Below are positions 1 to 5,723 of a stretch of DNA of 6,129 nt, one piece after another. The position numbers were made by a program, and so were the translations under genes. Location of the stretch: NCBI GenBank assembly GCA_045106735.1, contig JBGCEZ010000102.1, positions 1 to 6,129 of the forward strand, read 5' to 3'. Origin of the DNA: JBGCEZ01 sp045106735 (GTDB lineage Bacteria; Planctomycetota; Phycisphaerae; Phycisphaerales; SM1A02). Each line of letters begins with the position of its first letter. Position 1 is the stretch's first letter. The notes below the pieces were generated by a model. The model was not told the origin of the DNA, searched no databases, and saw nothing but the letters and a program-made list of their open reading frames with translations.

Positions 1-385
1 TCGCGTCGCTCGACGACTTGATGATGCCGGCGAGCGTGGCGACTTGCAGTTCCAGCCGCTTGACCTCTCGCACGATCGCGTTCTTGTCCATCTGCATCCA
101 GAACCAGAGCTTCAGCATCGCCACGATGAGGTTGCACGTGAGGAATCCGCCGAGCCAGGCGAGCATCTCCTTCGTGTCGTCGGCGGCAAAGAAGCGCACC
201 GCGCAGAAGATCAGCAGCCCGAAGAACGCAAAGCTGTAGATCCAGGCCATCACCGAGATGAATCGCTGTCGGCCCCGCATCACGCCCATGGCTTGCTCAA
301 AGAGTCCTTGCTCTTCGACCTCGCTCCAGACGTCGTTTGATTCGGCCCGGAGGGCTTCCTTCATCTTGTCTTCGAACTCGCTCAT
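1..385 (-). CDS. DUF6768-like two-helix membrane protein, C-terminus cut by window edge
   Basis: The frame opens at the ATG at 385 and stays open for 128 codons to the left edge, so the C-terminus is missing. It begins MSEFEDKMKEALRAES. About 41 charged, acidic residues are followed by two hydrophobic segments, roughly residues 42-68 (ending CAVRFF) and 74-97 (with GGFLTCNLIVAMLKLWFW), and then by a charged, coiled-coil-prone stretch (KNAIVREVKRLELQVATL, residues 101-118). From memory, this order and the RFF...K.WFWM.MDKNA..RE.KRLELQ wording match the DUF6768 family, whose function is unknown. The start overlaps the stop of the upstream ECF sigma gene (ATGA) and has its own good ribosome binding site, so the two are probably made together. 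The topology (cytoplasmic N-terminus, two helices, cytoplasmic C-terminus) and a role as membrane partner of the sigma factor are inferences. I saw no known anti-sigma motif or metal-binding HxxxCxxC. Confidence 0.85.
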   Translation of the reverse strand, partial: MSEFEDKMKEALRAESNDVWSEVEEQGLFEQAMGVMRGRQRFISVMAWIYSFAFFGLLIFCAVRFFAADDTKEMLAWLGGFLTCNLIVAMLKLWFWMQMDKNAIVREVKRLELQVATLAGIIKSSSDA

Positions 386-975
386 GACTTCGTCCTTTCG
401 TAGGCGTCCCGGAGATCGCGTCTCGCGTGGTGGAGGCGGGACTTGACCGTCCCCACTGGAATGTCGAGGGCGGCGGCGATTTGGTTCACGTTCAGTTCGC
501 TCACGTGGTGCAGCGACAGCAGGGAACGGGCCTCGGCCGAGAGCTGGTCGAGGGCGGCGTGCATGCGCGGATCGCCCGGGCCGGCGCCCGCGCCTTCCTC
601 ATCGCCCGTGGCGCTCTGGGCGGGATCGACTGGCCCACCGGCGTCGGCCCCCACGGCCTCCGCTTGCGTGCGGGCGAGGACCGTGCGCCATCGACGTCGC
701 CCCCGAATCCAGTCCGCACACTTGTGGCCGACGATCCGGTGCGACCAGGCGCCAAAGTGGGCGGGATCGCGCAGGCCACGCAGGCCCTTGACGATGGCCA
801 TCCACGCTTCCTGGGCGATGTCGTCGACGCCGGCGCGGTCGCGCACCAGATGCCAAGCGTGGGCACGCAGCGGCCCCCGCCAGCGGGCGATCAACTCGCC
901 CAAGGCATCGGCGTCTCCGTCCTGGGCCCGGAGCACGAGCAACTCATCCTGGATGTGTTCGAGCCGTCTGGCCAT
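382..975 (-). CDS. ECF-type RNA polymerase sigma-70 factor
   Basis: This 197-residue protein has the two-domain plan of extracytoplasmic-function sigma factors, which direct RNA polymerase to alternative promoters. Sigma-2 spans about residues 11-92 and includes the conserved helix VDDIAQEAWMAIVKGL (50-65), followed by HFGAWSHRIVGHKCADWIR, the usual region 2.3-2.4 stretch. Sigma-4 spans about 137-190, with the helix-turn-helix LNVNQIAAALDIPVGTVKSR (161-180) and a basic end (LHHARRDLRDAYER). The linker between them (about 104-136) is long for the family and rich in Ala, Gly, Asp and Glu. The ATG at 975 has only a weak GGTGA-like site before it. The gene starts 41 bp after the DUF4112 stop, and its own stop overlaps the start of the DUF6768-like gene, which may encode its membrane partner. 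I cannot assign an ECF subgroup or a target promoter. Confidence 0.93.
   Translation of the reverse strand: MARRLEHIQDELLVLRAQDGDADALGELIARWRGPLRAHAWHLVRDRAGVDDIAQEAWMAIVKGLRGLRDPAHFGAWSHRIVGHKCADWIRGRRRWRTVLARTQAEAVGADAGGPVDPAQSATGDEEGAGAGPGDPRMHAALDQLSAEARSLLSLHHVSELNVNQIAAALDIPVGTVKSRLHHARRDLRDAYERTKS
393..398 (-). promoter_or_regulatory. Shine-Dalgarno site of the DUF6768-like gene
   Basis: On the minus strand AAAGGA lies 7 nt before the ATG at 385. It sits inside the 3' end of the sigma gene and supports the overlapping start and independent or coupled re-initiation. Confidence 0.6.
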
Positions 976-1016
976 GGATCACCCGTGACCATGGTCGCAT
1001 GACGGCGTCCGGCGGT

Positions 1017-1382
1017 TCACACTTTCTCGGTGGCCGACTCGAGATGCCGCCGGAGCAGGCCCACGTTCCGGGCGTTCGCCTGGAAAAACACATCGGCCAC
1101 GTCGCCCACGCCGGGGACCAGGCCGATCAGCAGGTCGGCGATGAGCGTGCCCAGCATGCGGTGGCGGAGGCTCTTGGGCGCCCCGAGCTTCTTGGCCTGC
1201 CGGATCACCAGGAAGCCGATAACGAGGCCGGCGGCGTCGCCGATCCCGGGAATCAGGCCGATGGCCGAGTCGAGGCCGAAGCCGATCTTCGTGCCGGGGA
1301 TGCGAATGCCGTGATCGAGCAGCCGCTCGAATCGCGCGAGCTTGGCCATTCGCGCGGATCGTTCGGCGGCGTCCATGAGCAT
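1017..1382 (-). CDS. DUF4112 domain small membrane protein
   Basis: This 121-residue protein has the DUF4112 pattern: an N-terminal amphipathic part (RMAKLARFERLLDHGIRIPG), then two similar hydrophobic glycine-rich stretches, each with a PG[IV]GD motif (IGLIPGIGDAAG at 41-52; LIGLVPGVGDVADVFF at 86-100). These are separated by a basic linker (RQAKKLGAPKSLRHRML), and the protein ends with the family's QANARNVGLLRRHL. DUF4112 is a widespread family of unknown function and probably an inner-membrane protein. I chose the ATG at 1382 because GGGAAG (1389-1394) lies 6 nt before it. The second ATG at 1376 would lose only two residues. A longer reading frame continues upstream into the repeat spacer, but that part is low-complexity Arg/Pro and not family-like. 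The sigma gene follows 41 bp downstream on the same strand, so the two may share a transcript. Confidence 0.9.
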   Translation of the reverse strand: MLMDAAERSARMAKLARFERLLDHGIRIPGTKIGFGLDSAIGLIPGIGDAAGLVIGFLVIRQAKKLGAPKSLRHRMLGTLIADLLIGLVPGVGDVADVFFQANARNVGLLRRHLESATEKV

Positions 1383-1394
1383 TGGTGGCTTCCC

Positions 1395-1419
1395 GGTGCG
1401 GTGCGACGTGGTGCGGTGC
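1395..1419. repeat. 10-bp direct repeat upstream of the DUF4112 gene
   Basis: GGTGCGGTGC occurs at 1395-1404 and again at 1410-1419, so the copies start 15 bp apart. It lies just upstream of the DUF4112 start on the transcribed side and could be a regulator site or simple slippage. No promoter boxes are recognisable beside it. Confidence 0.5.
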
Positions 1420-1478
1420 CGTACGCGGCGGCCGGGCCGGGCCGACCGCGGATGCGGGTGCCGCCGATCGCCCGGCTC

Positions 1479-1526
1479 GCGGGTTCGCGGGATCGCGGGA
1501 TCGCGGGTTCGCGGGTTCGCGGGTTC
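1479..1526. repeat. Six tandem copies of an 8-bp repeat (GCGGGWTC)
   Basis: Copies in order are GCGGGTTC (1479), GCGGGATC (1487), GCGGGATC (1495), then GCGGGTTC at 1503, 1511 and 1519. The unit length is not a multiple of three and the tract lies between two stop/start boundaries, so it is a DNA- or RNA-level repeat and not a protein repeat. It is in the spacer between the SDR gene and the DUF4112 gene. Copy number may vary between strains. Confidence 0.9.
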
Positions 1527-1530
1527 GCGC

Positions 1531-1560
1531 GGCCGCGGGGGGCCGCGGGGGGCCGCGGGT
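1531..1560. repeat. Three tandem copies of a 10-bp repeat (GGCCGCGGGG)
   Basis: Copies start at 1531, 1541 and 1551, the last ending in GGGT. Each holds the palindrome CCGCGG, and a larger palindrome CGCGGCCGCG (1528-1537) joins it to the neighbouring 8-bp array. The array lies 4 bp beyond the stop of the SDR gene, so its transcript could fold and affect 3' processing or read-through. There is no T-run of the kind an intrinsic terminator would have. Confidence 0.85.
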
Positions 1561-1564
1561 TCGC

Positions 1565-2611
1565 TCAGGACTGGCCGGCCATCGCCCGGGCGAACGCCAC
1601 GACTTCTGCCGGCGGCTGGTGCCAATCGGCCGACTCGTCCTTGCCGCCGGCCATGTACCACTTGACCATTCGCGTCAGCCCTTCTTCGAGGCTGATGACG
1701 GGCTCGAATCCGGCGGCCCGCGCCTTGTCCGCCTCGAACTTGGTCTGCGTTTCGAACAGCTTCTTGATGCGGGCGGTGGAGATCGGGATGTTCTTGCCGG
1801 TCACCGCGATCGCCGCGTCGAAGGGCAAGGCGGCGAGCCGGGCGCTCCACATCGGGATGCGCAGGCCGCTCATCTGCTTGTCCATGGCCGCGTGGATCGT
1901 CTCGGCGATCTGGCGGCTGGTCATGTCCGGCTTTTCGACCCAGTTGTAGACGTCAAAGGCCGGAAGGTCATCGCGGCCCATCAGGAAGAAGGTGCACGCG
2001 ACGATGTTCTCGACGTACGAAAGGCTCTTGATGTTGGTGGCCGGGCCAACCGTCACGTACTTTCCGCCGTGGATCTGCCGGATCAGCGAGTACACGTTGG
2101 CGAAGTTGCGCGGCCCGAACGTCACCGTCGGCCGAATGACGAGCGCCCGGCGACCGTCGCCGCGCTGCGTCCACGCATCAAAGACCTTCTCGCCGCCCAA
2201 CTTGGACGCACCGTACGGTGAGTTCGGCTGCGGCGCACTCGTTTCGGTCAGCGGCGGATTGCCTTCGCCGTACAGGGCGACGGTCGAATAGAAGACGAGG
2301 TTCTTCGTCCCCGCGTCGTCCATCGCGTCGCCCATCACCTTGGCCGCACCTTCGTTCACGTCGAAGTACGTCTTCTCTTCGATGCCGAAGTCGTGGTGCG
2401 CGGCCGCCAGGTGGATGACCATGTCGCAGCCAGCAAAGGCCGCATCGCAGGCGGCCCGGTCGCGCACGTCGCCCTGGACGAACGTGTCGTGCACGTTCAC
2501 CGCCGGCGGCTCGATCAAGTCGAGGATGGCGATCTGGTCGCCCCGGGCCCGCAGGGCCTCGCAGACGTACGAACCAATGAACCCTGAACCACCGGTGACG
2601 CAGACCTTCAC
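1565..2611 (-). CDS. NAD-dependent sugar epimerase/dehydratase (extended SDR)
   Basis: This 348-residue extended short-chain dehydrogenase probably works on a nucleotide sugar in the cytoplasm. The Rossmann nucleotide-binding motif is TGGSGFIG (6-13). The acidic residue at the end of the second strand (D31 in AILDLIEPP) fits NAD rather than NADP. IHLAA (66-70) is the usual fourth-strand motif. S109/T110 (YSTVALYGE) with Y133 and K137 (YGASK) form the catalytic set. The C-terminal half, with VIRPTVTFGPRNFANVYSLIRQI and LSYVENIV, would bind the substrate. The start is GTG at 2611: the protein then begins exactly at KVCVTGG, the GTG overlaps the fcl stop as GTGA, and a strong GGGAGA site precedes it. 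Coupling to fcl suggests a role in the same GDP-sugar or polysaccharide pathway. I cannot tell epimerase from dehydratase or reductase. It is not a second Fcl or Gmd, because their signatures are absent. Confidence 0.9.
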   Translation of the reverse strand: MKVCVTGGSGFIGSYVCEALRARGDQIAILDLIEPPAVNVHDTFVQGDVRDRAACDAAFAGCDMVIHLAAAHHDFGIEEKTYFDVNEGAAKVMGDAMDDAGTKNLVFYSTVALYGEGNPPLTETSAPQPNSPYGASKLGGEKVFDAWTQRGDGRRALVIRPTVTFGPRNFANVYSLIRQIHGGKYVTVGPATNIKSLSYVENIVACTFFLMGRDDLPAFDVYNWVEKPDMTSRQIAETIHAAMDKQMSGLRIPMWSARLAALPFDAAIAVTGKNIPISTARIKKLFETQTKFEADKARAAGFEPVISLEEGLTRMVKWYMAGGKDESADWHQPPAEVVAFARAMAGQS

Positions 2612-3579
2612 GCCGATTCTCCCGCCATGACGCTCGCGGCGCCTTCCTGCTCCCACCACTCGATGGTGCGACGCAGGCCTTCCTCAAATCCGACCGCCGC
2701 TCGCCAGTCCAGGCGATCCGCGGCACGGCTGGTATCCAGACATCGACGCGGTTGGCCGTCGGGCTTCGTCGGATCCCAGCGAATCTCGCCTTCGAACCGG
2801 GTGAGCTTCGCGATGAGCTCGACCAGATCCTTGATGGTGATTTCCATGTTGGTGCCGAGGTTGATCGGCTCCGGCTCGTCCATCACTTCGGCCGCCCGAA
2901 TGATGCCCTCGGCTGCGTCATCCACGTACAGAAATTCGCGGCTCGCCGAACCAGTACCCCAGCACTCGATGTGATCGGCCCCCGCGTCCCGGGCGGTCAC
3001 GCACTTGCGGATCAGCGCCGGAATGACGTGCGAGGAATGAAGATCAAAGTTGTCGTGCGGCCCGTAGAGATTCACCGGCAGCACGTACGCGCTCTTCATC
3101 CCGTACTCACGGCGGTAGCCGTCGAGCATCACCATGGCCGCCTTCTTGGCCACGCCGTACGGCGCATTGGTGACCTCCGGATAGCCGTTCCAGAGGTCCG
3201 ACTCCTTGAAGGGCACCGGCGTGAGGTTCGGGTACGCACAGATCGTGCCCACTTGGACGAAGCGTTCCAGATCCGACCGACGGGCCTGTTCGATCAAGTG
3301 CAGGGCCATGGCCATGTTCGCGTAGAAGAAGCGGCCGGGATGCTCGCGATTTGCGCCGATGCCCCCGACTTCCGCGGCCAGATGGAGCACGACGTCTGGC
3401 CGCATGTCGGCAAACAGCCGCTCAACCGCTGACTCGGTGGTGAGGTCGTAGTCCTTGCGCCGCGGCACGAGGATCTCGCTCGCCCCCCGTTCGCGGAGCC
3501 GGTCGCACACGAAACGGCCGAGGAAGCCCGCTCCGCCGGTGACCACAACCCGCTTGTTCGACCAGTCCATCGCCATCAT
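2608..3579 (-). CDS. fcl: GDP-L-fucose synthase (GDP-4-keto-6-deoxy-D-mannose 3,5-epimerase/4-reductase)
   Basis: This 323-residue cytoplasmic enzyme converts GDP-4-keto-6-deoxymannose to GDP-L-fucose with NADPH, the second step after Gmd. The Rossmann motif is TGGAGFLG (14-21), and basic R40-R41 after the second strand fit NADP. Family wording is clear: HLAAEVGGIGANREHPGRFF, GTICAYP, NLYGPHDNFDLHSSHVIPALIRK and WGTGSASREFLYVDD. By alignment from memory with the E. coli enzyme (321 aa), T112 takes the place of the catalytic Ser, C114 matches Cys109, Y141/K145 are the YxxxK pair, and H184 matches His179. A Ser-to-Thr change at the first position is conservative. Three Met codons (3579, 3576, 3570) could start it; GAAGG (3586-3590) lies 6 nt before 3579. 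The next gene starts in its stop codon. Its partner gmd lies on the opposite strand across a 574-bp gap. Confidence 0.95.
   Translation of the reverse strand: MMAMDWSNKRVVVTGGAGFLGRFVCDRLRERGASEILVPRRKDYDLTTESAVERLFADMRPDVVLHLAAEVGGIGANREHPGRFFYANMAMALHLIEQARRSDLERFVQVGTICAYPNLTPVPFKESDLWNGYPEVTNAPYGVAKKAAMVMLDGYRREYGMKSAYVLPVNLYGPHDNFDLHSSHVIPALIRKCVTARDAGADHIECWGTGSASREFLYVDDAAEGIIRAAEVMDEPEPINLGTNMEITIKDLVELIAKLTRFEGEIRWDPTKPDGQPRRCLDTSRAADRLDWRAAVGFEEGLRRTIEWWEQEGAASVMAGESA
2618..2623 (-). promoter_or_regulatory. Shine-Dalgarno site that fixes the GTG start of the SDR gene
   Basis: On the minus strand GGGAGA lies 6 nt before the GTG at 2611, inside the last codons of fcl. It supports the GTG over the upstream in-frame ATG at 2659, which would add 16 non-conserved residues. 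Confidence 0.65.
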
Positions 3580-3998
3580 TCGCTGCCTTCGCCTGCTGCC
3601 GGCCGCGGATGCAGCCGATCGGTGGGGACGTTGCACGGCCGTTCCGGGCCCCGCACCGTGCGTCATCTTGCCGTCGCCGCACCCTCGGGCACGGCCCACT
3701 CCCGGACGCCTCCCGTACGCGAGACGGCGGCCGACCGGAATCCCCCCCGGGCGAATCGAGAATGGTACTGGCCGAGCCCCCGAACGGAGGACGACCATCG
3801 TCATCGGATACTCGGTCGGGCGGAATCCCGAGGCGAGGACCGAATCGCCCTTCCGATCTCGCCCCCCCCGCCGCTACGATCGTCCCCCCGCCGCCGTTCG
3901 CATGCTGGACCGATGGCGGGTCCGAGAACCGGCCTGACCACGGCCGGCGACCGGCAATCCCCGTCGAACGCCCTGGCTCCATCGGCCGTACCGAGTGT

Positions 3999-4015
3999 CC
4001 CACGCGAATCGTGGG
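3999..4015. promoter_or_regulatory. Perfect 6-bp inverted repeat upstream of gmd
   Basis: CCCACG, a 5-nt CGAAT spacer, then CGTGGG. It lies about 140 bp before the gmd start. It could be a hairpin in the leader RNA or an operator; nothing here decides which. Confidence 0.4.
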
Positions 4016-4043
4016 CCCCGCCGGCCGATGAAGATTTCAGGAA

Positions 4044-4072
4044 GGTCGTCGGACCCGGCCGATCCGACGGCC
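4044..4072 (+). promoter_or_regulatory. Predicted leader stem-loop upstream of gmd
   Basis: GGTCGTCGGA (4044-4053) pairs along its full length with TCCGACGGCC (4063-4072), with one G-U pair and a 9-nt loop. It ends 81 bp before the gmd ATG. No T-run follows, so it is not a classic terminator. In a region this GC-rich, a chance hairpin of this size is possible. Confidence 0.4.
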
Positions 4073-4153
4073 TTGGTGGCCTCCGGCACCCCCCGGCGGA
4101 ACCGCCCGCCCCTTCCCGCTCCCGATTTCCACCCCCGACCCCCGAGACTTCTT

Positions 4154-5215
4154 ATGAGCAGCACCGGCAAGCGCGCCCTCGTCACCGGCATCACCGGCCA
4201 GGACGGCAGTTACCTCGCGGAGCTGCTGCTCTCGAAGGGCTACGAGGTCCACGGCATCATCCGTCGATCATCGAGCTTCAATACCGACCGCATCGAACAC
4301 CTGTACCAGGACCCGCACGAGTCCGGGGCCCGGCTGTTCCTGCACTACGGCGATCTCTGCGATGCCGGCAGCCTGACGTCGATCCTGCACAAGGTGAAGC
4401 CGACCGAGGTGTACAACCTCGGCGCCCAAAGCCACGTGCGGGTCAGCTTCGACATGCCGATCAACACAGTCGACTCCGTCGGCATGGGCACGATGCGGCT
4501 GCTCGAATCGCTCCGCGACTTCCAGGACCAGGTCGGCTACCAGATTCGCTTCTACCAGGCGTCGTCCAGCGAGATGTTCGGACTCGTGCAGGAAGTGCCG
4601 CAGCGCGAGACCACGCCGTTCTACCCGCGGTCGCCGTACGCCTGTGCGAAGGTCTTTGCCCACTGGCTCACGGTCAACTACCGCGAGAGCTACGACATGC
4701 ACGCCAGCTGCGGCATCCTGTTCAACCACGAGAGCCCGCGTCGCGGCGAAACCTTCGTCACCCGCAAGATCACTCGCGCCGTCGGCCGCATCAAGCTCGG
4801 CCTGCAGGAGAAGCTGTACCTCGGCAACCTGGACGCCCAGCGCGACTGGGGGTTCGCCGGCGACTACGTCGAAGCGATGTGGCTGATGCTGCAACAGGAC
4901 ACGCCGGACGACTACGTCGTGGCCACTGGCACGATGATTCCCGTGCGACGCTTCTGCGAGCTGGCGTTCGGCGAAGTGGGTCTGGACTACAACGACTTCG
5001 TCGAGATCGACCCGCGTTACTTCCGCCCCGCCGAAGTTGAGCAGTTGCTCGGCGATCCGGGCAAGGCCAAGAAGCAGTTGGGCTGGGAGCCGAAGACCTC
5101 GGTCGAGGAACTCGCGGCGATGATGGTTCAGACCGACCTGGAGATCGCCGCCCGCGAGAAGACGCTGCGCGACGCTGGCCACGCCATGCCCGCGAGCATG
5201 GGCCACGATCAGTAA
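4154..5215 (+). CDS. gmd: GDP-mannose 4,6-dehydratase
   Basis: This 353-residue cytoplasmic enzyme converts GDP-D-mannose to GDP-4-keto-6-deoxy-D-mannose, the first committed step to GDP-L-fucose and other GDP-deoxyhexoses. It uses tightly bound NADP. Signatures read straight through: ALVTGITGQDGSYLAELLL (8-26, Rossmann motif G12-ITGQDG), GIIRRSSSFNTDRI (34-47, Arg pair for the NADP phosphate), NLGAQSHVRVSF, the catalytic set S138/E140 (ASSSEMFG, where E. coli has Thr-x-Glu) with Y162 and K166 (SPYACAK), then LFNHESPRRGETFVTRKI and GNLDAQRDWGFAGDYVEAMW. The ending LGWEPKTSVEELAAMM is also family-like. The length is slightly shorter than the E. coli enzyme (373 aa). The ATG at 4154 puts the first strand at the usual place; upstream in-frame ATGs (3995, 4028) would add a Pro/Arg-rich, non-conserved stretch. 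No clear ribosome binding site precedes it. The next enzyme of the pathway, fcl, is divergent. Confidence 0.97.
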   Translation: MSSTGKRALVTGITGQDGSYLAELLLSKGYEVHGIIRRSSSFNTDRIEHLYQDPHESGARLFLHYGDLCDAGSLTSILHKVKPTEVYNLGAQSHVRVSFDMPINTVDSVGMGTMRLLESLRDFQDQVGYQIRFYQASSSEMFGLVQEVPQRETTPFYPRSPYACAKVFAHWLTVNYRESYDMHASCGILFNHESPRRGETFVTRKITRAVGRIKLGLQEKLYLGNLDAQRDWGFAGDYVEAMWLMLQQDTPDDYVVATGTMIPVRRFCELAFGEVGLDYNDFVEIDPRYFRPAEVEQLLGDPGKAKKQLGWEPKTSVEELAAMMVQTDLEIAAREKTLRDAGHAMPASMGHDQ

Positions 5216-5237
5216 GGCAGACCGCGGACAACGCTGG

Positions 5238-5249
5238 CCGGCGCGCCGG
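5238..5249. repeat. 12-bp perfect palindrome after gmd
   Basis: CCGGCGCGCCGG reads the same on both strands, 23 bp after the gmd stop. A small hairpin GGCCC-GCCT-GGGCC follows at 5259-5272. No T-run follows either. Confidence 0.6.
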
Positions 5250-5295
5250 TTGCGAGAAGGCCCGCCTGGGCCCGAATGAACTGGCCGAGGGGCCA

Positions 5296-5347
5296 GCCCG
5301 AAAAGTTGGCCCGAAAAGCCAACCCAAAAAGTTGGCCCGAAAAGCTG
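5296..5347. repeat. Four tandem 13-bp repeats with alternative hairpins
   Basis: Units are GCCCGAAAAGTTG (5296), GCCCGAAAAGCCA (5309), ACCCAAAAAGTTG (5322) and GCCCGAAAAGCTG (5335). The variable ends are complementary: GCCAAC (5318-5323) can pair with GTTGGC at 5305-5310 or at 5331-5336, giving two mutually exclusive hairpins. The outer ends GGCCAGC (5291-5297) and GCTGGCC (5344-5350) also pair, closing the whole block. A GGCCC-ACGC-GGGCC hairpin follows at 5347-5360. The 13-bp period is not a multiple of three, which argues against a protein repeat. Confidence 0.85.
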
Positions 5348-5377
5348 GCCCACGCGGGCCGAACAAGATTTTCTGAT

Positions 5378-5416
5378 CGCCGCCCGCAAGATCCGCTTGC
5401 CGGCGGCGTTTCTATT
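5378..5416 (+). terminator. Probable intrinsic terminator of gmd
   Basis: CGCCGCC (5378-5384) and GCAAG (5386-5390) pair with CTTGC (5396-5400) and GGCGGCG (5402-5408), with one C-C mismatch and a 5-nt loop ATCCG. A T-rich tail (TTTCTATT) follows directly. It lies about 160 bp after the gmd stop. The tail is T-rich only on the plus strand, which gives the direction. Confidence 0.6.
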
Positions 5417-5687
5417 GGTGTGAACGACGCACGGCACGGCAGGCCAACGAACGGCCCGCCGCGAGCCACGACCGGGGCCGTGCGACGGATCACCAACTCA
5501 GACTCCTTGCCTCGGGATCGGATGCGGGCGCGGCCCGCCGAGCGGCGGCCGCGCGCGCATCCACCACCGAGACTTCCGAATACGAACGACCGCATCACTC
5601 TTCTTCCTCCTCCGGGTTCCACCTTCCAGTTCCGTATTCGGGGATGCCGGCGACGTCTCACGGGGACACGTTGCCAGCGTCACAACA

Positions 5688-5723
5688 AACGGCCCCCATG
5701 TCTTCCGGGACATGGGGGCCGTT
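5688..5723 (-). terminator. Strong terminator hairpin of the Asp-box gene
   Basis: A perfect 15-bp stem, AACGGCCCCCATGTC (5688-5702) with GACATGGGGGCCGTT (5709-5723), has a 6-nt TTCCGG loop. On the minus strand the stem is followed by TTGTTGTG after its final TT, a U-rich tail, and it lies 63 bp beyond the stop of the leftward gene at 5787. On the plus strand no T-run follows, so it mainly serves the minus-strand gene, though it may also block read-through from gmd. Confidence 0.75.

Larger units (their letters stand above)
3580..4153. other. 574-bp divergent intergenic region between fcl and gmd
   Basis: No credible gene is visible. Reading frames here translate to Arg/Pro/Ser/Gly-rich strings with no family resemblance. 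It must hold the promoters for fcl (leftward) and gmd (rightward), but I could not find a convincing -35/-10 pair on either strand; the best -10-like box, GATACT at 3807-3812 (plus), has no matching -35. Dyads that stand out are GCACGG/CCGTGC at 3633-3638 and 3656-3661 (17-nt spacer) close to fcl, and two hairpins near gmd listed separately. There are several C-runs (around 3861-3890 and in the last 70 bp before gmd). gmd has no evident Shine-Dalgarno site. Confidence 0.7.

Noticed and set aside
1479..1560. CRISPR-like array
   Set aside because: The units are 8 and 10 bp with no spacers between them, and no cas genes are present.
1383..1850. N-terminal extension of the DUF4112 frame through the repeat spacer and into the SDR gene
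   Set aside because: The extension is Arg/Pro repeat sequence produced by an 8-bp DNA repeat and overlaps the SDR gene. The family-like part begins just after the ATG at 1382, which has its own ribosome site.
3580..3804. N-terminal extension of fcl to an upstream start at 3804
   Set aside because: The added 75 residues are not family-like. The known Fcl length and the GAAGG site support a start at 3579/3576.
3807..3812. GATACT as a -10 box for gmd
   Set aside because: There is no -35 match at 16-18 bp and it lies about 340 bp before the gene, so it is likely a chance match.
3622..5040. 472-codon plus-strand reading frame overlapping gmd in another frame
   Set aside because: It translates to Arg/Pro/Ala-rich sequence with no family signature and covers the unambiguous gmd gene on the same strand. 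Long shadow frames are expected in GC-rich DNA.
4268..5437. 389-codon minus-strand reading frame opposite gmd
   Set aside because: It is the mirror of gmd codons (His/Val/Arg/Ala-rich), has no recognisable domain, and would run through the gmd terminator and the repeat array.
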